From Sinorhizobium numidicum (GTDB lineage Bacteria > Pseudomonadota > Alphaproteobacteria > Rhizobiales > Rhizobiaceae), in contig NZ_CP120367.1 of assembly GCF_029892045.1 (NCBI RefSeq), positions 434,001-498,000 on the forward strand: a stretch of 64,000 bases of DNA, given 5' to 3'. Numbering within the stretch: the stretch's first letter is position 1; the number at the start of each line of letters is the position of its first letter. The notes under the pieces are model-generated. The model was not told where the DNA came from. It ran no database searches and was given only the letters and a program-made list of their open reading frames with translations. A program made the translations under genes and the position numbers. Shown here piece after piece: positions 8,609-17,133 of the stretch.

Positions 8609-9835
8609 ATGATGCACATTGTCATCGTTGGCGCCGGCGAATGCGGCGCGAGAGCCGCCTTTGCCCTTCGGGAAAAGGCTTTTGACGGCGAGATTACGCT
8701 GATCGGCGCCGAAACGCATCTTCCCTACGAGCGTCCGCCGCTTTCGAAAGATGGGCTTGTGAGCGCCGCACCTCCCAAGTACGTGGCGGACGCCGATCGC
8801 TACGATGAGGCGGGCATAACCGTGCTGACGGATGCTGTCGTCGAGAAGATCGACCGCGGGGGCAAGGCAGTGATGCTCTCCGACGGCCGTTCGATCGAAT
8901 ATGATCGGCTGCTCTTGGCAACCGGTGCACGGCCGCGGGCCTTTCCAGGCGTCCCGGAAGGCTCACCGCATATTCGCATGCTGAGAACCCATGCCGATGC
9001 GCTCGCGATCCGCGCGGCCCTTGAGCCGGGCAGGAGGATCGCGATTATCGGCGGCGGCTTCATTGGTCTGGAGCTCGCCGCCACCGCGCGCAAACTGGGT
9101 GCCGGGGTCACGCTCCTCGAGGGCCTGCCGAGGGTCTTGAGCCGAGGCGTACCGGAAGAGATCGCGGCGGTGATTGCTGAAAGGCACCGGAGCGAGGGGG
9201 TCGAAATCATCTGCGGCGCCACGATTTCAGGAATTGAGGACAACGGTAACGGCGCGCTCATACTGCTTGCCGATGGCGGCAGCATCTCCGCCGATATTGT
9301 GGTCGTCGGCATAGGGGCTATCCCCAATGCCGATCTTGCCGAGGCGGCCGGGCTCGCGATCGAAAATGGTATCGCTGTCGACGAGACGCTGCGGACGTCC
9401 GATTCTGATATCTATGCCGCCGGCGACTGCTGTTCTTATCCGCTCACGCACTATGGCGGCCGCCGGGTGCGGCTAGAAGCCTGGCGCAATGCTCAGGATC
9501 AGGGGACATTGGTCGCCACTAATCTGATCGGAGGATCAGAGCCTGTCTCAAGCGTTCCCTGGTTCTGGTCGGATCAGTATGAGCTCACCCTGCAGATCGC
9601 AGGCCTTGCCGATGGTGCGGCAAGAACGGTTAGGCGCGACATGGAGGAGGGGGCCTTCATTCTCTTCCACTTGGACGCTGACGGCCGGCTGATTGCGGCG
9701 AGCGGCATCGGCCCGGGCAATGCCGTCGCCCGGGACATCCGCCTTGCCGAAATCCTGATTGCAGCCGGCGCCCGGCCCGACCCGGCAGCGCTTGCCTCTC
9801 CCGAGACCAAGCTCAAGAAGCTCCTGGCGGCCTGA
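8609..9835 (+). CDS. mocF: FAD-dependent ferredoxin reductase, MocF-like
   Basis: A 408-residue NAD(P)H:ferredoxin oxidoreductase. It has an N-terminal FAD-binding motif (VIVGAGECGARAA, about 4-16), the family motif YERPPLSK (about 40-47), an NAD-binding motif (IIGGGFIGLELA, about 147-158) and the C-terminal FAD contact YAAGDC. This matches the rubredoxin/ferredoxin reductase family that serves Rieske ferredoxins. GGGAGGAAAGC precedes the ATG. It would pass electrons from NAD(P)H to the ferredoxin encoded just upstream and from there to the di-iron oxygenase. Confidence 0.92.
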   Translation: MMHIVIVGAGECGARAAFALREKAFDGEITLIGAETHLPYERPPLSKDGLVSAAPPKYVADADRYDEAGITVLTDAVVEKIDRGGKAVMLSDGRSIEYDRLLLATGARPRAFPGVPEGSPHIRMLRTHADALAIRAALEPGRRIAIIGGGFIGLELAATARKLGAGVTLLEGLPRVLSRGVPEEIAAVIAERHRSEGVEIICGATISGIEDNGNGALILLADGGSISADIVVVGIGAIPNADLAEAAGLAIENGIAVDETLRTSDSDIYAAGDCCSYPLTHYGGRRVRLEAWRNAQDQGTLVATNLIGGSEPVSSVPWFWSDQYELTLQIAGLADGAARTVRRDMEEGAFILFHLDADGRLIAASGIGPGNAVARDIRLAEILIAAGARPDPAALASPETKLKKLLAA

Positions 9836-9894
9836 GCACCGCCAGGACGCGCGAACTTGACCCATTGCGTTACGCATTTTCCTTGGAGATTTCG

Positions 9895-10716
9895 ATGAGA
9901 AACCGTCGTCCGACAGTTGCCGACCTGTTATCGATGAAGGGCAAGAGGCAACTGACCATGCTGCGCGTCGTGACGCTCGAGGAGGCGGAAGCCGCCGAGA
10001 AGGCCGCCATCGATCTCGTCTCCGTTCCGCCGGCGCTGCTCGGACCTGAGTTTCGTGAAGCCGCACCCACCTGCTTTGCCTTTCCCGGGCTCGAATATGG
10101 CGACTACTGCACCGCCGACGATTATATCCGCGCGGCCTTCAAGGCACTTAAGGCAGGCGGTGACGCCGTCTATTGTGCGGCAAGCCTCTCGACCGTCAGA
10201 CGAATGCGCGACGAAGGTATTCCCGTCTGCGGACATGTCGGGCTGATCCCGTCCAAGGCCACCTGGACCGGCGGCTTCCGAGCCGTCGGCAAGACGGCCG
10301 ATAGTGCGCTCGAGGTCTGGCGCCAGACGAAAGCACTCGAAGAGGCCGGAGCCTTCGCCGCCGAAATCGAAGTCGTCCCCGGAGAGGTGGCGACCGCCAT
10401 CTCGAAGCGCACATCGCTCCTGATGCTCTCCATGGGCGCTGGCACTGGATGCGATGGGCAATACCTCTTCGCCGACGACGTGCTTGGTGAAAATCGCGGA
10501 CATTATCCGCGTCATGCGAAGGTCTACCGCAACTTTGCCGCCGAATTCGATCGGCTTCAGCAGGAGCGCATCGCAGCCTTCCGCGAATATGCCGAAGACG
10601 TCCGCTCCGGCGCCTATCCGGAAAAGGCGCATATGGTCGGCATAGCGCCAGGGGAATTAGAGGATTTCCTGAAGCAAATCGACATGCAGGAACAGGCTGC
10701 TTTTCGCGCAAGGTGA
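9895..10716 (+). CDS. Divergent PanB-like (ketopantoate hydroxymethyltransferase family) protein
   Basis: A 273-residue TIM-barrel protein recognisably related to PanB, which moves a one-carbon unit from 5,10-methylene-tetrahydrofolate. Shared landmarks are IPVCGHVGLIPSKA, an EEAGAF helix, GAGTGCDGQ followed by DDVLG, and a C-terminal EYAEDVRSG segment. The PanB metal and substrate residues are mostly replaced: no GDS motif in strand two (VSVPPALLG instead), no aspartate in CFAFPGLEYG, and no VKLEGG (AVYCAASLS instead). The base corresponding to Glu181 may remain in IEVVPGE. It is therefore unlikely to be a true PanB. ATG 9895 has TTGGAG upstream. Its position between a demethylase and PurU suggests a role with formaldehyde or folate-bound C1 units; this is inference. 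Confidence 0.75.
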   Translation: MRNRRPTVADLLSMKGKRQLTMLRVVTLEEAEAAEKAAIDLVSVPPALLGPEFREAAPTCFAFPGLEYGDYCTADDYIRAAFKALKAGGDAVYCAASLSTVRRMRDEGIPVCGHVGLIPSKATWTGGFRAVGKTADSALEVWRQTKALEEAGAFAAEIEVVPGEVATAISKRTSLLMLSMGAGTGCDGQYLFADDVLGENRGHYPRHAKVYRNFAAEFDRLQQERIAAFREYAEDVRSGAYPEKAHMVGIAPGELEDFLKQIDMQEQAAFRAR

Positions 10717-10759
10717 TAATAGCGGCTCGGCGCTGCAACAGGTGACATAAGGACGAATC

Positions 10760-11644
10760 ATGCACACTTACGTTTTAACGGTAACCTGCAAATCGACGCG
10801 CGGGATCGTGGCCGCCATTTCCGGCTATCTCGCCGAACAGGGCTGCAACATCATCGACAGCTCGCAGTTCGACGATCTCGGCACAGGCCGCTTTTTCATG
10901 CGCATCAGCTTCATCTCCGAGGAGGGAGCCGGCCGCGAGGCGCTCGAAAAGGGCTTCGCGCCGATCGCCGAGAAATTCGCCATGGAAGCCGAGATGCGTG
11001 ATGCGAATGAGCGCATGAAGGTGCTGTTGATGGTGTCGCGCTTCGGCCATTGCCTCAACGACCTGCTCTACCGCTGGAAGATCGGTGCGCTGCCGATCGA
11101 TATCGTCGGCGTCGTCTCCAACCATTTCGACTACCAGAAGGTCGTCGTCAACCACGACATCCCGTTCCACCACATCAAGGTGACGAAGGAGAACAAGCCG
11201 CAGGCCGAAGCGCGGCTGATGGAGATCGTCGAGCAGAGCGAGGCCGAGCTGATCGTGCTCGCCCGCTACATGCAGGTGCTGTCCGACCCGCTCTGCAAGA
11301 AGATGTCGGGGAAGATCATCAACATCCACCATTCCTTCCTGCCGAGCTTCAAGGGCGCCAATCCGTACAAGCAGGCCTATGAGCGCGGCGTCAAGCTGAT
11401 CGGCGCAACGGCGCACTACGTCACCGCCGATCTCGATGAGGGCCCGATCATCGAGCAGGACATCGCCCGCATCACCCATGCGCAGAGCGCCGAGGACTAT
11501 GTGTCGATCGGCCGCGACGTCGAAAGCCAGGTGCTGGCGCAGGCCGTGCACGCCCATATCCACCAGCGCTGCTTCATCAACGGCAACCGCGTCGTCGTCT
11601 TCCCGCCGAGCCCCGGCAGCTACGCCTCCGAGCGCATGGGCTGA
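10760..11644 (+). CDS. purU: Formyltetrahydrofolate deformylase
   Basis: A 294-residue protein that hydrolyses 10-formyl-tetrahydrofolate to formate and tetrahydrofolate. Residues 1-80 form an ACT regulatory domain (YVLTVTCKSTRGIVAAIS). The rest is the formyltransferase-fold catalytic domain with SRFGHCLNDLLYRW, the formyl-folate motif IINIHHSFLPSFKGANPY (His-Pro region) and a conserved aspartate in TADLDEGPII. Length and domain order are standard for PurU. It is the last gene of the operon, 43 bp after the PanB-like gene. In this setting it would regenerate free folate after one-carbon units from demethylation have entered the folate pool. A housekeeping role in purine balance is also possible. 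Confidence 0.96.
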   Translation: MHTYVLTVTCKSTRGIVAAISGYLAEQGCNIIDSSQFDDLGTGRFFMRISFISEEGAGREALEKGFAPIAEKFAMEAEMRDANERMKVLLMVSRFGHCLNDLLYRWKIGALPIDIVGVVSNHFDYQKVVVNHDIPFHHIKVTKENKPQAEARLMEIVEQSEAELIVLARYMQVLSDPLCKKMSGKIINIHHSFLPSFKGANPYKQAYERGVKLIGATAHYVTADLDEGPIIEQDIARITHAQSAEDYVSIGRDVESQVLAQAVHAHIHQRCFINGNRVVVFPPSPGSYASERMG

Positions 11645-11760
11645 CTTCTGACTGGTGAAATTCGAAGCGGCCCCGCCAAAAATTTTGCCAGTAAGGGCGG
11701 ATTGTGGAATATGCCGCGGGCGCGGGGTGGGGTGATTTGGATATAGCCCCGCGTCACGTC

Positions 11761-11865
11761 TACAGCGCCGTGCGTCTTTTCAGACGCACAAAGATCGCTG
11801 TAGCACTTTGAATTGCTGCATGTTTTTACCCTTAAATCGGCTCCGATTTTAAGGAAACATGCAGT
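11761..11865. repeat. RIME1-like rhizobial intergenic mosaic element
   Basis: About 105 bp made of two imperfect palindromes in tandem. The first has GTGCGTC/GACGCAC arms with an outer ACAGCG/CGCTGT pair. The second is bounded by CTGCATGTTT and AAACATGCAG with an inner TTAAATCGG/CCGATTTTAA pair. This layout matches the RIME1 family found between genes in Rhizobiaceae. It sits between purU and the permease gene and may act as a transcript-processing or attenuating structure. It supports the taxonomic placement. Confidence 0.75.
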
Positions 11866-11888
11866 AGGGGAATCACGCGGGGCAAGAC

Positions 11889-12665
11889 GTGAAGCTTATT
11901 GAACAGCACATCAGAGTGACGGCCGCCTTGATCGTTCGCGAGATGTCGACGCGCTACGGTTCCAAGCCCGGCGGCTATCTCTGGGCGATCTTCGACCCGG
12001 TGGCGCATGTCGCGATGATGACGCTGATCTTCCAGGCATTTGCCCGCATGCCGGCGCTGGGCTTGAGCTTTCCGCTATTCTTTGCAAGCGGCTATCTGCC
12101 CTTCACCTTTTACCAGCGCATGTCGTCCTTCATGGCGGGGACGATGAAGGCGAACAAGACGCTTCTTTCCTATCCGGTCGTCTCGCCCTTCGATGCGATC
12201 ATCTCGCGCTTCGTCCTGCAGCTCATGACCGATGCCCTGGTCACCGCTCTCATTCTGATGATGATCCTTGCGATGAGCGGCGCCACCGCGTCGATGAACA
12301 CCGCGGGCATGATCGAGGCCGCCGGTGCCGCTGCTGTCCTAGGCCTCGGGGTAGGCACGATCAACATCGTCATGTTCGCCCGTTTCCCGCTTTACGAGCA
12401 GATCTTCGGCATCATCAACCGACCGCTGTTCATGGTATCGGGCGTCTTCTTCCTGCCGGAGAACCTGCCGAACCCGTTCAGGGATTACATCCTCTATAAT
12501 CCGCTCGTGCATATCATCATGTGGTTCCGCCAGAGCGTGTACCCGGAATACCGTGCCGACGGGCTGGACAAGGGCTACGTGATCGAATTCGCGCTCGTCT
12601 GCTTCGTTCTTGGGCTGCTGCTGCTGACGACGTCGATGCGTGAGATCCGCGAGGATCGGCTTTAG
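11889..12665 (+). CDS. rkpT: KpsM/RkpT-type polysaccharide ABC transporter permease
   Basis: A 258-residue ABC-2 family permease with about six hydrophobic segments, for export of capsular (K-antigen) polysaccharide. The N-terminal amphipathic segment REMSTRYGSKPGGYLWAI and the NPLVHIIMWFRQ region before the last helices are hallmarks of KpsM-like capsule exporters. It is a clear paralogue of the permease at 23104-23874. No ATPase gene is adjacent here; the only one in the window is at 22448-23107. It is followed by a convergent KpsC-like gene. A RIME1 element lies upstream, so the promoter position is unclear. Family is firm; substrate is inferred from context. Confidence 0.9.
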   Translation: MKLIEQHIRVTAALIVREMSTRYGSKPGGYLWAIFDPVAHVAMMTLIFQAFARMPALGLSFPLFFASGYLPFTFYQRMSSFMAGTMKANKTLLSYPVVSPFDAIISRFVLQLMTDALVTALILMMILAMSGATASMNTAGMIEAAGAAAVLGLGVGTINIVMFARFPLYEQIFGIINRPLFMVSGVFFLPENLPNPFRDYILYNPLVHIIMWFRQSVYPEYRADGLDKGYVIEFALVCFVLGLLLLTTSMREIREDRL

Positions 12666-12685
12666 GGCGCTAGTAAAGTGGAGTC

Positions 12686-13873
12686 TTACGCCGCCATCTG
12701 CTCCGAACGCATCCTGGCGAGCACCTCCAACGCCTCCTCGATCTCGATCGGCGTCTTGGTGATCGGGTGGAGATATTTCGGATAAAGAATATAGGCAGCC
12801 GCAAAGACCTGATCGATCGTAAGCTTCCGGTTGCGACGCGGATTGGGTTGCCGGTCGTCCGTCAGCCCCCATCCGGAATAAAAGGGGGAACCGATCGTCG
12901 TGACCTTGATGCCACGCAGCAACGCCTCGAAGCCCGAAAGCGAGGTGATGGTATAGACGTGATCGACCGTTTCGAAGGCATCGGCGAGGCTGATATCCCG
13001 ATCCAGGATCATCGCAATGTCGCGGACAAGCTTCGGATTTGACTTTGCCAGGGCCGTCCTCTTGAGCACTTCCGGGTGCGGCTTGTAGATGACCTGCGCA
13101 TCAGGGTTCTCGTGTCTCGCAAGCCTGACCAGATCGTTGTTCGTGACCTTCTGTGCGCAGCCGTAGGCAATCGATGCATCGCGCTCGACCTGCCCGATCA
13201 CCAATATGCGCTTTCCCCTTTTCTCGCCATAGATGGAGGCGATGTCGACCGAATGCCCGGAATTGTATTTGCTGAGCCGGCTCGCGAGCAGCCATTCCCG
13301 GGTGGCCCTTGCCCGTTTCATCAGCGCGTAGTCGCTCTCGAAATCATAGTTTTGCAGAATGTCTTCGAGATCGGTGGGACCCTTGGAGTTGAAGTACATG
13401 TCCTGCGCGTCGAACGCCAAGGAAAGCGGAGGCACTCGTAAGGCGCCGAGCGCCACGGAGCGAAGGAACCCGTCCTCCACGTAGTGAAAGGGGATCTCAT
13501 GACGGAGACAAAATTCCTTAAGTTTCGGCGGCCCCCTGTATTGCCACGCTAGAACATGCGCGCCGGGCTTCTGCAGAAGTCGCCGCTGCCAGACAAGATC
13601 AAACTCCAACGGCAGGAGATTTCGCCTTGAGAAAATCACATCGGCGTCCGGGAACCAGTCGTGCATGAAGTTTTTCCAGCGACTGAACCCGAAGAGGAAC
13701 AGGGGAGGCTTGCGCGCGGCCGGCGTAATTTTGGCAGATAAGAAGAACATCCATGTCACCGCGCTACCGTCGCAGCAAAGCCTTGCAAATTCTGGCGCCG
13801 GTTCAAACCGCTGCCGTTTGATTGTTTCCGGGTCGCGTCCGTCAGCGCCCAGTCGGAAATAGATCCTCTGCAT
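12686..13873 (-). CDS. Single-domain KpsC-like capsule Kdo-transferase
   Basis: A protein of about 395 residues from the capsule synthesis (KpsC/LipA-type) family, which builds the poly-Kdo linker of group 2/K-antigen capsules. Visible landmarks are FHYVEDGFLRSVALGA, RILVIGQVERDASI, VIYKPHPEV and FYSGWGLTDDR. Enterobacterial KpsC has two such domains in tandem, whereas this protein has one. It shares all the landmarks with the divergent gene at 13978-15018, so the two are paralogues. The start is uncertain: ATG 13873 has AAGGAG too close, a TTG at 13891 and an ATG at 13750 are alternatives, and homology with the paralogue begins near 13710. It converges with the upstream permease gene. Confidence 0.85.
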   Translation of the reverse strand: MQRIYFRLGADGRDPETIKRQRFEPAPEFARLCCDGSAVTWMFFLSAKITPAARKPPLFLFGFSRWKNFMHDWFPDADVIFSRRNLLPLEFDLVWQRRLLQKPGAHVLAWQYRGPPKLKEFCLRHEIPFHYVEDGFLRSVALGALRVPPLSLAFDAQDMYFNSKGPTDLEDILQNYDFESDYALMKRARATREWLLASRLSKYNSGHSVDIASIYGEKRGKRILVIGQVERDASIAYGCAQKVTNNDLVRLARHENPDAQVIYKPHPEVLKRTALAKSNPKLVRDIAMILDRDISLADAFETVDHVYTITSLSGFEALLRGIKVTTIGSPFYSGWGLTDDRQPNPRRNRKLTIDQVFAAAYILYPKYLHPITKTPIEIEEALEVLARMRSEQMAA

Positions 13874-13977
13874 CTCCTTATAGCGATTCAAGCTCTAACG
13901 ACAACCGGCTGAACCTTGATTTGGCGTTGTCACTTGGCGCCCGATCGGCCATATATTCCGCGCAAATGGAGAGGCTC

Positions 13978-15018
13978 ATGGCACGTCAAGCCGCTTTCTT
14001 CGGTTTCGAGCCGTGGAAGGACTATATTCCCCGGTGGTTCCCCGACCGGAAGTGCAAAGTCATAACTCGTAAAACGGAGTTGATGTTGCTCCGGGGCTGG
14101 CCATTTCGGCTGCTTCTATCGCCAAGACAGGATGTATTCGTCTGGGGCTTCAAGCATCCGCCATTTCTGAAGAAATTCTGCCGGTTCTTCGGCATTCCTT
14201 TCTACCATGTAGAAGACGGGTTCGTTCGTTCGGTGTCGCTGGGTGCGATGAGGGCGGCCCCGGCCTCGCTGATCATAGACAAAAGGACGATGCACTATGA
14301 CGCGCAAAACCCATCAGATCTCGAGAGCACCCTGCAGTCCTACGATTTTGCTGCGGACGCGGCTTTGATGGTACGTGCCGACCAATGCATCCGCATGCTG
14401 CTCGATCTGCGCGTGAGCAAATATAATCTCGGCAAGCGCGTTGGCATCGACACCATGCTCGGGCCGAAGACCAAGAGGCGAGTCCTCGTCATCGGCCAAG
14501 TCGAGACGGACGCCGCAATCGCCTTCGGCTGTGACCGGCCGTTTAGCAACAACGATCTCGTAATACTTGCGGCATCGGAAAATCCGGACGCCCAGATCGT
14601 TTACAAGCCTCATCCGGAGGTTCTGCATGGCACGCGTGCGGGCGTATCCGATCCCGCTGAGGTGGCGCATCTCTGCACCATTCTAAACGAGGACGTGACG
14701 CCCGCCGACGCGCTCGACGGAGCCGACCACGTCTATACGATCACGTCGCTCATGGGTTTTGAAGCATTGCTGCGCGGTATACCCGTAACCTGCATCGGCC
14801 TTCCCTTCTATGCGGGCTGGGGCGCGACCGACGACCGGCAAGTGAGCCCGCGCCGAACGAGACAGCTCTCGCCCGTTGAGATCTTCGCCGCTGCTTATCT
14901 GCTGCATTCGCGGTATTTCGACCCGGAAACCGGAGAGCCCAGTGACTTGGAGCGCGTCATACGGCGGTTGAGCGATATGCGCCAGCGGGACACGCGACTT
15001 CAGTCGACTGAATATTGA
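13978..15018 (+). CDS. Single-domain KpsC-like capsule Kdo-transferase (divergent paralogue)
   Basis: A 346-residue protein paralogous to the gene on the opposite strand at 12686-13873. It shows the same ordered landmarks: FYHVEDGFVRSVSLGA, RVLVIGQVETDAAI, IVYKPHPEVL, TITSLMGFEALLRG and FYAGWGATDDRQ. I chose ATG 13978 because GGAGAGG lies just upstream; ATG 13966 and longer frames to 13822 are weaker. Members are retaining Kdo transferases acting in the cytoplasm on the lipid-linked capsule primer. The divergent pair may divide between them the two activities that enteric KpsC carries in one chain; this is inference. The next 186 bp hold no gene. Confidence 0.85.
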   Translation: MARQAAFFGFEPWKDYIPRWFPDRKCKVITRKTELMLLRGWPFRLLLSPRQDVFVWGFKHPPFLKKFCRFFGIPFYHVEDGFVRSVSLGAMRAAPASLIIDKRTMHYDAQNPSDLESTLQSYDFAADAALMVRADQCIRMLLDLRVSKYNLGKRVGIDTMLGPKTKRRVLVIGQVETDAAIAFGCDRPFSNNDLVILAASENPDAQIVYKPHPEVLHGTRAGVSDPAEVAHLCTILNEDVTPADALDGADHVYTITSLMGFEALLRGIPVTCIGLPFYAGWGATDDRQVSPRRTRQLSPVEIFAAAYLLHSRYFDPETGEPSDLERVIRRLSDMRQRDTRLQSTEY

Positions 15019-15204
15019 AAAAAAGCCGAGATCAGCATTGTTCGGACCTTCGGGCGTTTAACATTTTTACGGACTGGGGTTCGCGTTGCCTCGGTACAAC
15101 TCACCACTCGGCTGATGTTTGTATCGTCACTGGAGAAAACGAATGTAGCCTTGACGATATAGCATCCATATGCAGGATGCCTTCGAATTGCGAGGGAGCC
15201 GGAA

Positions 15205-15903
15205 ATGCCGACGTGTCCGATTTGTAGTGGAACAACATTTGCCGCCTACCGGGGCAGATTGAATGCGAGATGCGCGGGATGTGGTTCCAAGGAACGTGCC
15301 CGTCTAATGGCCCTCGTCATCCGTCGATTTGCTCCGGCCAAAAATGGGAAGCCGGTTTTTCATTTTGCTCCTGAAGAGGCTATTGCGGATATTCTCATCG
15401 AAACCTACGGAGAGAATTATTTCCCCGCCGATTATGTACCTGAGGAATATTCGTGGTCGAAGGTTCCTGTCACGAAAGTCGACCTAAGCAGACCCCTAGA
15501 GTATTTGCCGCGCAACGGTCTCAACGGATTGGTCCATTCGCACGTTCTCGAACACATTCCCGGTTCAGTTGAGCGAGTTATTTGTGAAATGAACGAAGCC
15601 TTAGTGATAGGTGGTTTCCACCTATTTCAAGTGCCGATTGAACGCGGCTGGTATCGGGAGGATATGAACCCGTCCATGCCGCGTGAACAGCGAGAGGCTA
15701 TGTTCCTGCAATTCGATCATCTACGCGTTTTTGGAAAGGAAGACTTCGAAGATAGATGCCTTCGATTGTTTAAGGATTTTGAGCGAATTAATCTCAAGGA
15801 GAAAATTTCTGACGGGGAACTTGCGGCTGCCGCCGTTCCTCCAAGCTCTTTAACTACCTACAATGGGCATACGGCTTTTTTGTTCATAAAGCGAGCATCA
15901 TAG
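15205..15903 (+). CDS. Class I SAM-dependent methyltransferase with N-terminal Cys4 motif
   Basis: A 232-residue protein starting with a zinc-ribbon-like CPIC...CAGC motif (residues 4-7 and 23-26), then a degenerate Rossmann methyltransferase core: HFAPEEAI at the SAM site and GLVHSHVLEHIPGSVERVI, the HVLEH signature of motif post-II. GGGAGCCGGAA precedes the ATG. Proteins of this type occur in polysaccharide loci, where they methylate sugars. Base composition is slightly more AT-rich than the genes to its left. It is isolated in orientation, facing a small convergent gene. Substrate unknown. Confidence 0.8.
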   Translation: MPTCPICSGTTFAAYRGRLNARCAGCGSKERARLMALVIRRFAPAKNGKPVFHFAPEEAIADILIETYGENYFPADYVPEEYSWSKVPVTKVDLSRPLEYLPRNGLNGLVHSHVLEHIPGSVERVICEMNEALVIGGFHLFQVPIERGWYREDMNPSMPREQREAMFLQFDHLRVFGKEDFEDRCLRLFKDFERINLKEKISDGELAAAAVPPSSLTTYNGHTAFLFIKRAS

Positions 15904-15912
15904 GGATGAGAA

Positions 15913-16299
15913 TCAGTCCTCTTCCTCTGCTTCTCTTATCTTAAGCGCTGCGATGCAAAGCGCCAAAGCGGGAGTTGCTGCACGGCAATAAGGACCTCCG
16001 TTTATGACGGCGGTACCGCAGTGGCCGTCCGTCTCGTCAGACCAACTCACTCCTCCCGTAGACCGAGGCGCGACGAGGTCCACCAGTTGCAGAGCAGAGT
16101 CGATGGTCTCGGTGAAACGGGGAAGGCGTGCAGTTTTCTCGCCGTGCAAAAACCAAATGACGTTTCGCGACGCTTCACCGTTTTCTTGTGTGTATTCGAC
16201 CCTCCTTTGCCAACCCACAAGGAGACCGATTTTCACGTCGACTTCGCGGCTAGCATGTTTGAGGTTCTGTAGTTCTTGTATCAAGTCAGCGATTGCCAT
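15913..16299 (-). CDS. Phage ABA-sandwich domain protein
   Basis: A 128-residue protein whose central and C-terminal parts match the small phage 'ABA sandwich' domain: FTETIDSALQLVDL in the middle and the typical ending ATPALALCIAALKIREAE. Such genes occur in prophages of alphaproteobacteria; their function is unknown. It is convergent with the methyltransferase to its left with only 9 bp between stops. It is probably a stray phage gene inside the polysaccharide locus. Confidence 0.6.
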   Translation of the reverse strand: MAIADLIQELQNLKHASREVDVKIGLLVGWQRRVEYTQENGEASRNVIWFLHGEKTARLPRFTETIDSALQLVDLVAPRSTGGVSWSDETDGHCGTAVINGGPYCRAATPALALCIAALKIREAEEED

Positions 16300-16396
16300 T
16301 TACAGGGTCCGTGACGGTTACAGAGAGTTCTAGGGCCCGAGGCATGCCAATCTGGATCGGTATGACGGCCAGTGTGCGCAGCCAGCGATCAGTTGC

Positions 16397-17095
16397 TTAC
16401 TCCTTGATCGCGATCCATGCGATATGCCCCGCGATAAGCAGTTTGGTAAAGTTACGCTCCCAAGCCGTCGCCCTCCTAAGGTTTCCATCAATGAAATGGT
16501 TAAAAATACTTTCAAAGCTGAAAAACTCACTGAATTTCTCTCTGCTGATGATACGCCGCATCGTCAAAGTAATCCCGTCAATGCCGGGCCGAAGCTGCGT
16601 GACAGATAATCCGTGAGATCCAAGAACCTGCACTAATCCGTAAGCAGTCCAGTTAAAAATGCTGTGGCTATGGTATGGCTCCAGCTGAGATACCGAACCA
16701 ACGAAAATACCGCCCTTCTTAAGAACGCGCGCAACTTCAGCGATTACATCGTCGGGGTAGCGAACGTGTTCCAGAACCTGCTTGCAAAAAACCACATCAA
16801 AGCGGCCATCGGGAAAAGGCATTGTTCTCCCGTCGTACGTTTTAAATTCCAAGTCTTTGCGCGTGCGGACTTCGACCTCCGGGGAACTTTCTATGTCCAG
16901 ACCAACATAGTGTATTCCTGGCATCTGCTGCCTAAGTCTCTCGTAAGACTCCCCCGTCCCTGCACCGAGATCAAGGAGACTCTCGTGCCCCTGAAATTGT
17001 GGCTTATTTAGCTCGATCATCCTAAACACATCCACCTGAGCGGCGGTATCTGTTGGAATTTTGTTCTTCAAAACGTCTCGGATTGTATCCGTCAT
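16397..17095 (-). CDS. Class I SAM-dependent methyltransferase (UbiE/Methyltransf_11 type)
   Basis: A 232-residue methyltransferase with an intact SAM-binding motif LLDLGAGTGESYERL (about 41-55), the acidic end of strand two (YVGLDIESS), FDVVFCKQVLEHVRYPDD and VLKKGGIFVGSV. It is the last gene of a leftward run of polysaccharide genes. Its likely substrate is a sugar or glycan intermediate. The sequence is more AT-rich than the flanking export genes, as is common for strain-specific surface-polysaccharide genes. Confidence 0.85.
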   Translation of the reverse strand: MTDTIRDVLKNKIPTDTAAQVDVFRMIELNKPQFQGHESLLDLGAGTGESYERLRQQMPGIHYVGLDIESSPEVEVRTRKDLEFKTYDGRTMPFPDGRFDVVFCKQVLEHVRYPDDVIAEVARVLKKGGIFVGSVSQLEPYHSHSIFNWTAYGLVQVLGSHGLSVTQLRPGIDGITLTMRRIISREKFSEFFSFESIFNHFIDGNLRRATAWERNFTKLLIAGHIAWIAIKE

Positions 17096-17133
17096 TTACA
17101 CTCCATTCGTAGAGCCGCTGTGTAGTAACGCAA

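Noticed and set aside
10775..11563. 262-residue leftward open frame over purU
   Set aside because: His/Asp-rich antisense artefact of PurU codons.
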